Assembly: GCA_964483325.1 (NCBI GenBank)
Contig: CAZAAW010000007.1
Span: forward strand, 62,001 to 126,000
Length of the DNA: 64,000 bases
Source: CAZAAW01 sp964483325
Lineage (GTDB): Bacteria; Pseudomonadota; Alphaproteobacteria; Rhizobiales; Kaistiaceae
Direction of reading: 5' to 3'
The translations under genes were made by a program, and so were the position numbers. The stretch's first letter is position 1. Each line of letters begins with the position of its first letter. The notes under the pieces are model-generated. The model saw only the letters and a program-made list of their open reading frames with translations, was not told where the DNA came from and did not search any database. Of this stretch, positions 33,725 to 42,224 are shown one piece after another.

Positions 33725-33745
33725 AAAGTAACGGCACATCCTTGC

Positions 33746-33775
33746 AACAGGGTCGCTGCCACCGGCGATCCTGTT
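33746..33775 (+). terminator. Stem-loop after pckA
   Basis: AACAGGGTCGC (33746-33756) pairs with GCGATCCTGTT (33765-33775) over 11 bases with one G-U, around an 8-base loop. It begins 22 bases after the pckA stop. It is followed by AATTCC rather than a U run, so it may end or stabilise the pckA transcript. Confidence 0.45.
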
Positions 33776-33826
33776 AATTCCGATGCGGGCCTTACGTTCG
33801 GCGCCAGTCTATGTTGAAATACCGCC

Positions 33827-34279
33827 ATGCGATCGAAACAGTCCTTCACGAATCTGCTGCCTGAACTCTCGCGTCTGCTGCGGCGCCGCTATGAGGGGAT
33901 GCTCGACGATGCCGGCCTCGGCGTGACGGCGGGCGAAGCGCGGACGCTGCGCCATGTCAGCCGCGCCCCGGGCGCCAGCCAGGCGGTGATTGCCGAGCGC
34001 ATGGGGATCGAGCCCATGACGCTTGTCGGCTTTCTCGACCGGCTCGAGAGCCGGGGGCTGGTGCGGCGCGTCCCCAACCCGACCGACCGGCGCGCCAAGC
34101 ATATCGAGCTGACCGAGGCGGCGGTGCCGATCCTGGAGCGCGTCGACGCGGTGCTTTCCAGCATGCGCAAGGAGGCGACGGCCGGCATCCCGCAGGCCGA
34201 GCTCGATGTTACATCGCGCAGCCTCGACCAGATGAAGCTGGCGCTGACGCGCGTCCTGCAGACGCAGCGCTCGGCCTGA
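33827..34279 (+). CDS. MarR-family transcriptional regulator
   Basis: A 150-residue MarR protein. The recognition helix region is QAVIAERMGIEPMTLVGFLD and the wing has NPTDRRAKHIELT. It closely resembles the MarR at 29194-29652, sharing GxEPMTLxGxLxRLES, so the two are paralogues. There is no obvious target beside it; the next gene downstream is the caspase-like protein. The start ATG 33827 is the only one that keeps the full N-terminal helix. Confidence 0.88.
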   Translation: MRSKQSFTNLLPELSRLLRRRYEGMLDDAGLGVTAGEARTLRHVSRAPGASQAVIAERMGIEPMTLVGFLDRLESRGLVRRVPNPTDRRAKHIELTEAAVPILERVDAVLSSMRKEATAGIPQAELDVTSRSLDQMKLALTRVLQTQRSA

Positions 34280-34361
34280 CCGCCGGCGCGGTTCATTTGT
34301 CATTCAGCCGCGCGATTCCTATCATCGACAGTCCGCCATGCCGCTGCAGGAGGCCCTGTCG

Positions 34362-35873
34362 ATGCACCGCTGGCTTGCCCTCATCGCGGCGGCACTGATC
34401 TGTGCTGCTTCCAGCGCCGCCCATGCGGAGCGGCGCATTGCCCTCGTCATCGGCAATGACGGCTACGAGGCGCTGCCCAAATTGCAGAAGGCGGCCGCCG
34501 ATGCCGGCGCCTATGCCGAGCTCCTGCGGGCGCAGGGCTTCGACGCGGTGATGCTGAAGACCAACCTGACGCGCAGCGCCATGGACCAGGCGATCGCCGT
34601 CTTCCTCGACACCATCCAGCCCGGCGACACCGCCGTCTTCGCCTATTCCGGCCATGGCTGGAGCGACGGCGTGCAGAACTACATCGTCGGCACCGACGCG
34701 CCGGCCACCGGCAGCCAGGAATTCCTCGCCCGCATCTCGATCCCGCTCAGGAACGGCGCCACCGGCGTCATCGACGACATGGACCGGCGCGGCGCGGCGG
34801 TGAAGGTGGCGATCATCGACGCCTGCCGCGACAACCCGTTCACGCCGGCGACGGCGGGCCGCAGCGTCGGGCTCGGCCGCGGCCTGGTGCGCATCGACCC
34901 GCCCAAGGGCACCTTCGTGGTGTTCTCGGCGAGCCCCGGCCAGACGGCGCTCGACCGGCTGTCGGACGGCGATGCCGACCCCAACAGCGTCTTCACCCGG
35001 GTCTTCGTGCCGCTTGTCAGCCAGGGGCTCAGCCTGCAGGAGGCGGTGAAGGCGACGCAGAGCGAGGTGGTGAAGCTGGCGCGCAGCGTCGATCACGACC
35101 AGCAGCCCGCCTATATCGACGAGATGCTCGGTGAGACCTGCCTGTCGGGCGACTGCCAGCCGGCAACGGCTTCCGCCGCTGCGGCCGCCGCCCCCGAGCC
35201 GCCGCCGGCCCAGCTCCCCGGTCCGGAAATGGCCTTCTGGACGACAATCGCCGATTCCGACAATCCGGAGGACTTCGAAGCCTATCTGGCGCAGTTTCCG
35301 GACGGCACTTTCTCGCGGCTGGCGAAGATCCGCATCGCTGCCTTGCGTGATGCGCCGCCGGCAGCGGCACCCGCACAGCAGGTGGCGGTTGCCGCGCCGC
35401 AGGCCGCACCAGCGGAAGAGCCGGCGGCGATTGCCCCGGCGATCCCGCTGGACCCGCCGCTCGACCGTGCCGGCGTCATGGAGCTGCAGCAGGAACTCAC
35501 CCGGGTCGGCTGCTTCGCATCGGCGGTCGACGGCGTCTGGGGTCAGCGCTCCCGCCGCGCCCTGCAGCGCTTCAACGCCGCCACCGGCCGCCGCCTGCCG
35601 GTCGATACGGCGAGCGCCGAAGCCCTGGCGGCCGTGCACGATGCGGATGCGATCGTCTGCCGTGCCGAGGCGGCCGAACCGCCGGCGCGCCGCGCTGCAC
35701 CGCAGCGGCCGGGGCGGCAGGTCGCCGAGCCGCCGCGCGCCCCCCGCCGCCAGGCGGTGCGCGAGCGCGCCGAAGCGCCCCGCCAGCGCTGCGTACGCAA
35801 CAATGTGCAGGGACCGGCCATCGGGCGCTCCGAATGGGTCATCTGGGGCACCAACCAGCCCTGTCGGCCTTAA
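34362..35873 (+). CDS. Secreted caspase-like (peptidase C14) protein with C-terminal peptidoglycan-binding-like segment
   Basis: A 503-residue exported protein. The ATG at 34362 is chosen because AGGAGG lies 9 bases upstream and a signal peptide follows (residues 1-22). The C14 domain has H98 (YSGHG) and C155 (IIDACRDNPF). It shares NPFxxP, DRLSDxDxDPNSVFTRVF and DHDQ.PAY with the caspase at 3643-5304. After a Pro/Ala-rich linker, ADSDNPEDFEAYLAQFPDGT is a short repeat seen in many rhizobial C14 proteins. Residues about 365-420 look like a PG_binding_1 domain (LQQELTRVGCFASAVDGVWG). The C-terminus is basic and Arg/Pro-rich. It probably acts in the cell envelope; target unknown. Confidence 0.86.
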   Translation: MHRWLALIAAALICAASSAAHAERRIALVIGNDGYEALPKLQKAAADAGAYAELLRAQGFDAVMLKTNLTRSAMDQAIAVFLDTIQPGDTAVFAYSGHGWSDGVQNYIVGTDAPATGSQEFLARISIPLRNGATGVIDDMDRRGAAVKVAIIDACRDNPFTPATAGRSVGLGRGLVRIDPPKGTFVVFSASPGQTALDRLSDGDADPNSVFTRVFVPLVSQGLSLQEAVKATQSEVVKLARSVDHDQQPAYIDEMLGETCLSGDCQPATASAAAAAAPEPPPAQLPGPEMAFWTTIADSDNPEDFEAYLAQFPDGTFSRLAKIRIAALRDAPPAAAPAQQVAVAAPQAAPAEEPAAIAPAIPLDPPLDRAGVMELQQELTRVGCFASAVDGVWGQRSRRALQRFNAATGRRLPVDTASAEALAAVHDADAIVCRAEAAEPPARRAAPQRPGRQVAEPPRAPRRQAVRERAEAPRQRCVRNNVQGPAIGRSEWVIWGTNQPCRP

Positions 35874-35948
35874 GGCGTCCCGCCACCGGCCGGATCGTGC
35901 TACAGAGGCGCGAACCGAACTTCGAAGGCCTGACAGGTGAATTTGCAG

Positions 35949-37145
35949 ATGTCCAGCGCGGGTGACCCGGTCACGCGCGGCAATCCGTTCGATCTCCCGG
36001 AAGCGGCGCTGCGCCGGCGCCAGAACGCCAAGTGGCGCTATTACGGCGACGACGTTCTTCCGGCCTTCGTCGCCGAGATGGATTTCGCCGTCGCGCCGCC
36101 GGTGCAGGCGGCGATCCGGCAGATCGTCGACATGGAGGATTACGGCTATCCGATGCGGCATGGCGAGGAGTCGGAGCGACGGCTCGCCAGTGCCTTTGCC
36201 CGCCGCATGGAGAGCCGGTTCGGCTGGGCCGCGGCCGCCGAATGCGTGCTGCCGCTCGCCGATCTCGTCCAGGGTGTCTATGCCGCGCTGACGGCGTTCA
36301 CGGCGCCGGGAGACGGGGTGATCGTCCAGACGCCGTGCTATCCGCCGTTCCGCGAGGCCATCGTCTCGACCGGCCGCCGGCTCGTGCCGCTGCCGATGCG
36401 CGACAATGGCGACCGGCATGTCTTCGATCTCGGCGCCTTGCCGGCGGATGCGCAGCCGCGACTGCTCATCCTGTGCAATCCGCAGAATCCCACCGGCCGC
36501 GTCTTCGAGCGCGGCGAGCTGCAGCAGCTGGCGGACTTTGCGCTGCGCCATGACCTGCTCGTCGTCTCGGACGAGATCCATGCCGACCTCGTCTATCCCG
36601 GCGGCCGGCACATCCCCTTCGCCGCGCTCGGGCCGGACATCGCGGCGCGAACCCTGACGGTGACCTCCGCCACCAAGGGCTTCAACATCCCCGGCCTGCG
36701 CTGCGGCGTTCTCCATTTCGGCGCGCCGGAACTGCGCGCCCGCTTCACCGACCGCCTCCCGGCGCGGCTCCTCGGCCAGCCGAGCGTCGTCGGCGTCGAG
36801 GCGACGGTTGCCGCCTGGGACGAGGGGCAGCCGTGGCTCGACGCCGTCATGGCGCATCTGCGGCAGGCCCGCGACCACATCGTCGCCACGCTGGCGCAGG
36901 AGGTGCCGCAGATCGTCTGCCGGGCACCGGAAGGCACGTTCCTCGCCTGGCTGGACTGTTCAGCGCTCGGCCTCGAGACGACGGCGTTCCGCTTCTTCCA
37001 TGACGCGGCGAAGGTCGCCTTCAGCGCCGGCGAGACCTTCGATCCGGAAGCGCGGCAGTTCGTGCGCTTCAACTTCGCCACCTCCATGCCGATCCTGGAC
37101 GATATCCTGGGGCGGGTCATCGACGCGGTGCGGCGCCGCGCGTAG
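35949..37145 (+). CDS. PatB/MalY-type PLP-dependent aminotransferase or cystathionine beta-lyase
   Basis: A 398-residue fold-type I PLP enzyme. Markers are the N-terminal WRYYGDDVLPAFVAEMDF, which is typical of MalY/PatB, the NPQNPTGRVF block and SDEIHADLVYPG. The lysine motif TSATKGFNIPGLRCG carries the Schiff-base Lys, and the C-terminal Arg sits in FVRFNFA. The family splits cystathionine or other C-S bonds. The ATG at 35949 has AGGTGA about 9 bases upstream; the in-frame GTG at 35937 is less likely. It is followed by a 549-base leader region, so it is separate from the phosphate-type operon. Confidence 0.87.
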   Translation: MSSAGDPVTRGNPFDLPEAALRRRQNAKWRYYGDDVLPAFVAEMDFAVAPPVQAAIRQIVDMEDYGYPMRHGEESERRLASAFARRMESRFGWAAAAECVLPLADLVQGVYAALTAFTAPGDGVIVQTPCYPPFREAIVSTGRRLVPLPMRDNGDRHVFDLGALPADAQPRLLILCNPQNPTGRVFERGELQQLADFALRHDLLVVSDEIHADLVYPGGRHIPFAALGPDIAARTLTVTSATKGFNIPGLRCGVLHFGAPELRARFTDRLPARLLGQPSVVGVEATVAAWDEGQPWLDAVMAHLRQARDHIVATLAQEVPQIVCRAPEGTFLAWLDCSALGLETTAFRFFHDAAKVAFSAGETFDPEARQFVRFNFATSMPILDDILGRVIDAVRRRA

Positions 37146-37373
37146 CAGGACTTGATCGGAAGGGCGCGGTGCAAGCGCGACCGAGATCATAGCCGGCTGG
37201 CTATCGACTCGGTGGGCAGCTCTCGGTCTGGCGACAGAGACCTCCGCAAACTTATCCACCGATCCGTTTAGGCTCACTCCGGCACTGGCAACGGTGGCCG
37301 GCGCGCGTCTTTCCACGCCATCCGGACTGCCCTGGCGCATCTGTCGCAGCGCCGGCCGGACCCCGCTCTCCGG

Positions 37374-37391
37374 CTGTAACATCACTGACAT
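37374..37391 (+). promoter_or_regulatory. Putative PhoB-binding site (PHO box)
   Basis: CTGTAAC-ATCA-CTGACAT has the 7-4-7 direct-repeat layout of a PHO box. Against CTGTCAT the two halves match 5 and 6 of 7 positions. It lies 303 bases before the first binding-protein gene, in the only long gap upstream of the operon. No good -10 hexamer was seen at the expected distance. Confidence 0.5.
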
Positions 37392-37533
37392 GAAACGGTC
37401 CTACCCCTCGCTCCGCCAGGGGAGCGGCAGCTCCCGGAAGCATCGGAGCGACCGCTGCATGAACAGGGCCATGAGTTTCGTTTCCCTGCGGCCGGTCGAG
37501 GTCGCCGGGTAGGCGGCCGCAAGGCGAGACAGT

Positions 37534-37554
37534 CGGGCGGCCGCCAGCCGCCCG
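37534..37554 (+). other. Leader hairpins ahead of the first binding-protein gene
   Basis: CGGGCGGC and GCCGCCCG pair perfectly over 8 bases around a CGCCA loop at 37534-37554. A second hairpin, GGGAGC-GGCA-GCTCCC, occurs at 37420-37435. Both lie between the PHO-box-like site and the first ATG. They could modulate readthrough or message stability; there is no U tract. Confidence 0.4.
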
Positions 37555-37694
37555 GACACACAGACATCACGGTGCGTACAGGCTGCGCCAGCGACGAAAC
37601 GGTCGCCGGCGGCGAGGGAGCCTCTTTGTCCAGTTCCAACCGAGCAGGGCGAATAAGCCGGCTCAGCACCAGCCGCTCAACGGAGACGATACGA

Positions 37695-38996
37695 ATGATC
37701 CTTTCCCGCATTGCCAGGGCTCTGCTGGTCGGCGCTGCCCTCGTTGCGGCCCCGCTGGCAGGCGCAAGGGCCGAGATGGCGAAGACCCTCGACCAGCCGG
37801 TGACGATCACCTTCTACAATTACAACCTCGCCTCGGCGGGCGTCGGTGCCGACGGCACCAAGCAGCTTCTCGACGAGTTCATGGCTGCCCATCCCGACAT
37901 CAAGGTCGAGGGCGTCGGCGTCAACTCGGCCGACATGAACTCGCGTGTCCAGGCCGACATGGCCGCCGGCCGCGTGCCGGATGTGGCGCAGATCGTCTTC
38001 GACGGCTTCGACTTCATCGTCCACAATCTCGGCGCCCAGGCGCTGGAGGACATCGTCCCGGCCGACGAGCTGGCGGCGCATTTCGAGGGCATGGCGCCGA
38101 ACGGCCTGCAGCTCGGCTTTCTCGATGGCAAGACCTACGGGCTCGCCTACACCTTCTCGACGCCGGTCCTCTTCTACAACGCCACGCTGTTCCGCGAGGC
38201 CGGGCTCGATCCCGACAAGCCGCCGCGCACCTGGGACGAGGTCAAGCAATACGCCCTGCAGATCAGGGACAAGACCGGCAAGACCGGCCTGATGACCGGC
38301 GCCATCATGGGCTCCGACTGGATGATCCAGGGCATCATCCTCTCCAATGGCGGCCGCGTCCTTTCCGAGGATCGCAAGACCATCACCTTCGCCGAGCCGC
38401 CGGCGCTCGGCGCCATCGAAATGCTGCATGATCTGGCGGTCAGCGGCGCCATGCCGAACGTGCCGATGAACGGCACGATCGAAACGATGGCGAGCGGCAA
38501 TGCCGGCATGTACCTGCAGACCAGCGCGCTGCAGGCGGTCCTCGTCGCCGGCGCCAAGGACAAGTGGGAGCTGCGGGCGGCGCCGATGCCGTCCTTCGGC
38601 GACAAGCCGGCCAAGCCGACCAATTCCGGTTCGGCTCTGGTGATCTTCAGCCAGGACCCGGTGAAGCAGCGGGCGGCCTGGGAGCTGATGAAGTTCCTGA
38701 CCAGCGAGCGCGGCTACACCATCATCACCTCGAAGATCGGCTACCTGCCGCTGCGGCCCGACATCGTCGACGACCCGCAATATCTCGCCGGCTGGGTCAA
38801 GGAGCACCCGCTGGTGCAGCCCAATCTCGAGCAGCTGTCGCGCCTCAATCCGTGGGTGCCGATGCCCGGCCCGAACTACCGGCAGATCCTCAAGGTCATG
38901 CTCGATGCCTACGAGGAAGCCGTGTTCGGCGACGGCGATCCCGCCGAGGTGATGGCCGAAGCCCAGCAGCGCGCCCAGGACCTGATGCCGCAATAG
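37695..38996 (+). CDS. UgpB-like ABC substrate-binding protein, copy 1
   Basis: A 433-residue periplasmic protein with signal peptide (residues 1-24). It is a family 1/8 solute-binding protein. The segment FSTPVLFYNATLFREAGLDP followed by DKPPRTWDEV closely follows UgpB, which binds glycerol-3-phosphate and glycerophosphodiesters. GYLPLRPDIVDDPQY and a C-terminal AVFGDGDPAEVMAEAQQRAQ are shared with copies 2 and 3. The ATG at 37695 has GGAGACG upstream. It is the first gene after the PHO-box-like leader. A strong hairpin follows its stop, as is usual where the binding protein must exceed the permease. Confidence 0.9.
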   Translation: MILSRIARALLVGAALVAAPLAGARAEMAKTLDQPVTITFYNYNLASAGVGADGTKQLLDEFMAAHPDIKVEGVGVNSADMNSRVQADMAAGRVPDVAQIVFDGFDFIVHNLGAQALEDIVPADELAAHFEGMAPNGLQLGFLDGKTYGLAYTFSTPVLFYNATLFREAGLDPDKPPRTWDEVKQYALQIRDKTGKTGLMTGAIMGSDWMIQGIILSNGGRVLSEDRKTITFAEPPALGAIEMLHDLAVSGAMPNVPMNGTIETMASGNAGMYLQTSALQAVLVAGAKDKWELRAAPMPSFGDKPAKPTNSGSALVIFSQDPVKQRAAWELMKFLTSERGYTIITSKIGYLPLRPDIVDDPQYLAGWVKEHPLVQPNLEQLSRLNPWVPMPGPNYRQILKVMLDAYEEAVFGDGDPAEVMAEAQQRAQDLMPQ

Positions 38997-39009
38997 GCGA
39001 CGCCGTCCT

Positions 39010-39044
39010 GCGCCGCGGCCCCCAGGCGTTGCCGGCCGCGGCGC
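39010..39044 (+). other. Strong intercistronic hairpin after binding-protein copy 1
   Basis: GCGCCGCGGCC (39010-39020) and GGCCGCGGCGC (39034-39044) pair perfectly over 11 bases with a 13-base loop. It lies 14 bases after the stop of the first binding protein and 32 before the phosphoesterase ATG. It probably stabilises the upstream message or limits readthrough. Confidence 0.65.
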
Positions 39045-39075
39045 CAGCCCGATCCTCCGTCACCCGGATATCATC

Positions 39076-39927
39076 ATGAACAAGACGATCCGCTTCCTGC
39101 ATCTCACGGACCTCCACATCGCCAACCCGGACGCGACCGAGCCGCATCTCTACACCGATACGTCGGAGACGCTGGCGAAGGTGCTTGCCACGGCGCGCAT
39201 GATCGACCCGTCGCCGAGCTTCGTCATTGTCAGCGGCGACATCGCCAACAATGCCGACCCGGCCGCCTATGCCGAGCTGAAGCGCGTCTGGGGCGACTAC
39301 GACGTGCCGACGCTGCACGCCCTCGGCAATCACGACAGCCGCGAAGCTTTCTATGAGATCATGCACGGCCGCACCGAGAATGCCGGTGCACCGTACTTCC
39401 ACGACCAGGTCATCGACGGTGTCCACGTCATCGTCCTCGACTCCAGCACGCCGCGGCAGATTCACGGCACCATCGAGCCGGAGCAGTTCGCCTGGCTGGA
39501 GCAAGTCCTCGGCCAGCACCAGGATCTGCCGAAGGTCGTCGTTACGCACCATCCGCCGGCCTTTTCCGACGAGCACGGCCGGCATCCGTTCGAGGCGATT
39601 GCCTATGACGACTCGCACAAGCTCGGCGAGATGCTGCGCGGCCGCAACGTCGTCGCCATCCTCGCCGGCCACGTCCACCACGACAGCGTCACGCTGTGGA
39701 ACGGCATCCCGGTGATCATCAGCAACGGCCACCATTCCACGTCCGACGTGCTGCACCGCGGCGGCCTCCGCTCCGTCGAGGGCGCCGGCTTCAGCATGAT
39801 CACGCTGCGCCCCAACGGCACCATGACCGTCAATTTCCTGCCGCTCATCACCGACCGCCGCGAGCTGTCGCGCACGTCGCTGGAGCAGCTGGAACACTAC
39901 GTCGCCACGCTGCAGGCCGCCGAGTAA
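39076..39927 (+). CDS. GpdQ/CpdA-like metallophosphoesterase, copy 1
   Basis: A 283-residue cytoplasmic binuclear metallophosphoesterase. All ligands are visible: D12 and H14 (TDLH), D55 (GDIANN), N85 (GNHD), H158/H159 (THHPP), H199 and H201 (GHVHH). The spacing is close to that of GpdQ glycerophosphodiesterase (D8, H10, D50, N80, H156, H195, H197). There is no signal peptide. The enzyme would hydrolyse phosphodiesters, here presumably those brought in by the transporter encoded around it. It lies between binding-protein copies 1 and 2. Confidence 0.88.
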   Translation: MNKTIRFLHLTDLHIANPDATEPHLYTDTSETLAKVLATARMIDPSPSFVIVSGDIANNADPAAYAELKRVWGDYDVPTLHALGNHDSREAFYEIMHGRTENAGAPYFHDQVIDGVHVIVLDSSTPRQIHGTIEPEQFAWLEQVLGQHQDLPKVVVTHHPPAFSDEHGRHPFEAIAYDDSHKLGEMLRGRNVVAILAGHVHHDSVTLWNGIPVIISNGHHSTSDVLHRGGLRSVEGAGFSMITLRPNGTMTVNFLPLITDRRELSRTSLEQLEHYVATLQAAE

Positions 39928-39953
39928 GCCGGCTTAGGAAGAGGGACAAGGAC

Positions 39954-41258
39954 ATGCGCTTTCCCAGCATCGCCCGCCTCGCGATCGGCCTCGCCATGGC
40001 GCTCGCCGCGCTCACCGGCGCCAGCGCCCAGATGGCGCCGGCCAACGATCAGCCGGTGACGATCACCTTCTACAGCTACAACCTCGCCACGGCTGGCATC
40101 GGCGCCGACGCGACGAAGAAGATGGTCGCCGAATTCATGGCGCTCCATCCCAATGTCACCGTCAATGCCGTCGGCGTCGACGGCAACACGCTGATCTCGC
40201 GCGTCCAGGCCGATCTCGCCGCCGGCAACCCGCCCGACGTCGCACAGCTGATCTTCAGCGACCTCGACTTCATCGTCCACACGCTCGGCGCCCAGCCGCT
40301 CGAGGACATCGTCCCGGCCGATGAGCTGAAGGCGCATTTCGACGGCATGTCCGAGCCCGGCCTGCAACTCGGTGTCATGGACGGCAGGACATACGGCCTC
40401 GCCTATACCTTCTCGACCCCGGTGCTGTTCTACAACGCCGACCTTTTCCGCGCCGCCGGTCTCGATCCCGACAAGCCGCCGCGCACGTGGGACGAGGTCC
40501 GGGACTATGCCGTCAGGATCAAGGAAGCGACGGGGAAGGGGATCTATCTGGCCTCCTTCGGCGCCCTGACCGGCGACTGGATCTGGCAGAGCCTCGTCTA
40601 TTCGGCCGGCGGCCAGGTCCTGTCGGACGACCGCACGAAGCTGCAGTTTGCCGGCCCGGCCGGCGTCAAGGCGGCGACCATGCTGCGCGGCCTCGTCGAG
40701 GCCGGTGTCATGGACAACCTGAGCCTGCCGCAGATGATGGAGGGCATGGCCTCGGGCAACATGGCCATGCAGCTCAATTCGACGGCGCTCAACGCCTATC
40801 TGGTCAACGCAGCCAAGGACAAGTTCGAGCTGCGCGCCGCCCCCGAGCCGTCTTTCGGCGACATGCCGGCCGTGCCGACCAATTCCGGCAGCGCACTGTT
40901 CATCCTCACCCCGGATGCCGCCAAGCAGCGCGCCGCCTGGGAGCTGATGAAGTTCCTCACCGGGCCGCGCGGCTACACGATCATCACCAGCGAGATCGGC
41001 TATCTGCCGCTGCGTCCGGCGATCGTCGACGACCCGCAATACCTCAAGGATTACGCCGACAGCCATCCGGTCGTGCGCCTCAATCTCGGCCAGCTGCCGC
41101 GCATCAAGCCGTGGGTGTCGATGCCCGGCACCGACTACCGGCAGGTCCAGAAGATGATGATGGACGGCGTCGACGAGGCCGTGTTCGGCGAGGGCGATGT
41201 CGGCGAGGCGCTGGCCGCCGCGCAGGAGCAGGCGCAGGCGCTCATTCCTCAGGACTGA
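39954..41258 (+). CDS. UgpB-like ABC substrate-binding protein, copy 2
   Basis: A 434-residue paralogue of copy 1 with a signal peptide (residues 1-25). It keeps PVTITFYSYNLATAGIGADA, YTFSTPVLFYNADLF, GLDPDKPPRTWDEV and GYTIITSEIGYLPLRP. It differs most around residues 170-260, where ligand contacts usually occur (GIYLASFGALTGDWIWQSLV against the other copies), so it may prefer a different ligand. The ATG at 39954 follows GGGACAAGGAC. It starts 27 bases after the first phosphoesterase. Confidence 0.9.
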   Translation: MRFPSIARLAIGLAMALAALTGASAQMAPANDQPVTITFYSYNLATAGIGADATKKMVAEFMALHPNVTVNAVGVDGNTLISRVQADLAAGNPPDVAQLIFSDLDFIVHTLGAQPLEDIVPADELKAHFDGMSEPGLQLGVMDGRTYGLAYTFSTPVLFYNADLFRAAGLDPDKPPRTWDEVRDYAVRIKEATGKGIYLASFGALTGDWIWQSLVYSAGGQVLSDDRTKLQFAGPAGVKAATMLRGLVEAGVMDNLSLPQMMEGMASGNMAMQLNSTALNAYLVNAAKDKFELRAAPEPSFGDMPAVPTNSGSALFILTPDAAKQRAAWELMKFLTGPRGYTIITSEIGYLPLRPAIVDDPQYLKDYADSHPVVRLNLGQLPRIKPWVSMPGTDYRQVQKMMMDGVDEAVFGEGDVGEALAAAQEQAQALIPQD

Positions 41259-41267
41259 CAGGCAGAG

Positions 41268-41287
41268 ACGGGTGGCCCGCCATCCGT
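41268..41287 (+). other. Short hairpin after binding-protein copy 2
   Basis: ACGGGTGGC and GCCATCCGT pair over 9 bases with one G-U, around a CC loop. It lies 10 bases after the copy 2 stop and 40 before the second phosphoesterase, in the same relative place as the hairpin after copy 1. Confidence 0.4.
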
Positions 41288-41326
41288 TCGCCAATCCCGA
41301 TCCACATGCGCACAGCGAGGACCGAC

Positions 41327-42205
41327 ATGAAAGAGAACCTCACCTTCGTCCATCTGACCGACCTGCACCTCAATGCGCCGGGCGTCGTCGATGATCACCT
41401 CCACTCCGACACCACAGCGACGCTGCAGACCATCCTCGCCCAGGTGCAGGCGCTGCGCCCGTCGCCGGCCTTCATCATCGCCAGCGGCGACCTCACCAAT
41501 CGCGGTGATGTGGCGAGCTATCTGGAGCTGAAGCGGATCTTCGCCGAGGCCGCCATTGCCTGCCCGGTGATCTGGGCGATCGGCAATCACGACACGCGGC
41601 CCGGCTTCTACGAGGGCATGCTCGGCCGCAGCGAAGATGCGATGGCGCCGTATTTCCACGACGAGGTCGTCGCCGGCATCCATGTCATCACGCTCGACAC
41701 CAGCATCCCCGGCCAGACCGGCGGCAATATCGAGCCGGAGCAGTTCGCCTGGCTGAAGGAGCGGCTCGACGCCCATCCGGAATACCGCAAGCTGATCGTC
41801 ATGCATCACGGTCCGGGCCTCGACGAAGACGATCCGTCGATGGAGTGGGAGTCGATCACCTATGCTGATACCCGCCGCCTGCGCGACCTGCTGAAGCCCT
41901 ATGACGTGCTCGGCATCCTGTCGGGCCATCTCCACTATGACCGCGTCGCCGACTGGTACGGCATCCCGGTCGTCATGGGCATCGGCCAGCATGCCGCCAT
42001 CGATCCGCTGTGGTTGCACGAGGGCATCCGCATGGTGGAGGCGACGTCCTTCGCCATCGGCACCATCCGCCCGTCGGGCCTGACGGTCTCCTTCGCGCCG
42101 CTGCCGGCAACCCGCCGCGAACTGGCGAAGCACCGCATCGCCGACATCACCGCGATGTCGAAGGACTTCTACGACAAGCAGGCCGCCGGCATCGCTGCCG
42201 AATAG
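41327..42205 (+). CDS. GpdQ/CpdA-like metallophosphoesterase, copy 2
   Basis: A 292-residue paralogue of the gene at 39076. The metal ligands are D12, H14, D55, N87, H160/H161, H201 and H203, all present (TDLH, GDLTNR, GNHD, MHHGP, GHLHYD). It has a longer C-terminal helix (MSKDFYDKQAAGIAAE). The ATG at 41327 has GAGGA 6 bases upstream; an ATG 21 bases earlier is in frame. It is cytoplasmic. Having two different phosphodiesterases beside three binding proteins suggests a range of related phosphodiester substrates. Confidence 0.88.
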   Translation: MKENLTFVHLTDLHLNAPGVVDDHLHSDTTATLQTILAQVQALRPSPAFIIASGDLTNRGDVASYLELKRIFAEAAIACPVIWAIGNHDTRPGFYEGMLGRSEDAMAPYFHDEVVAGIHVITLDTSIPGQTGGNIEPEQFAWLKERLDAHPEYRKLIVMHHGPGLDEDDPSMEWESITYADTRRLRDLLKPYDVLGILSGHLHYDRVADWYGIPVVMGIGQHAAIDPLWLHEGIRMVEATSFAIGTIRPSGLTVSFAPLPATRRELAKHRIADITAMSKDFYDKQAAGIAAE

Positions 42206-42224
42206 CGCCGTCCGGAGAGAAAAG

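Larger units (their letters stand above)
37146..37694. other. Long non-coding region upstream of the UgpB/phosphoesterase operon
   Basis: 549 bases between the aminotransferase stop and the first binding-protein ATG, with no credible coding frame. It contains the PHO-box-like site at 37374-37391 and then two hairpins (37420-37435 and 37534-37554). It also has the AT-poor leader that ends in the ribosome site CGGAGACG before 37695. If transcription starts near the PHO box, the leader is about 290 bases, long enough for post-transcriptional control. Confidence 0.6.

Noticed and set aside
32054..33739. Reverse-strand open frame of 561 codons
   Set aside because: It is antisense to the full length of pckA, whose protein is complete and recognisable; the antisense translation resembles no family.
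37382..37810. Reverse-strand frame of 142 codons in the operon leader
   Set aside because: It has no ribosome site or recognisable domain and overlaps the signal-peptide region of the first binding protein.
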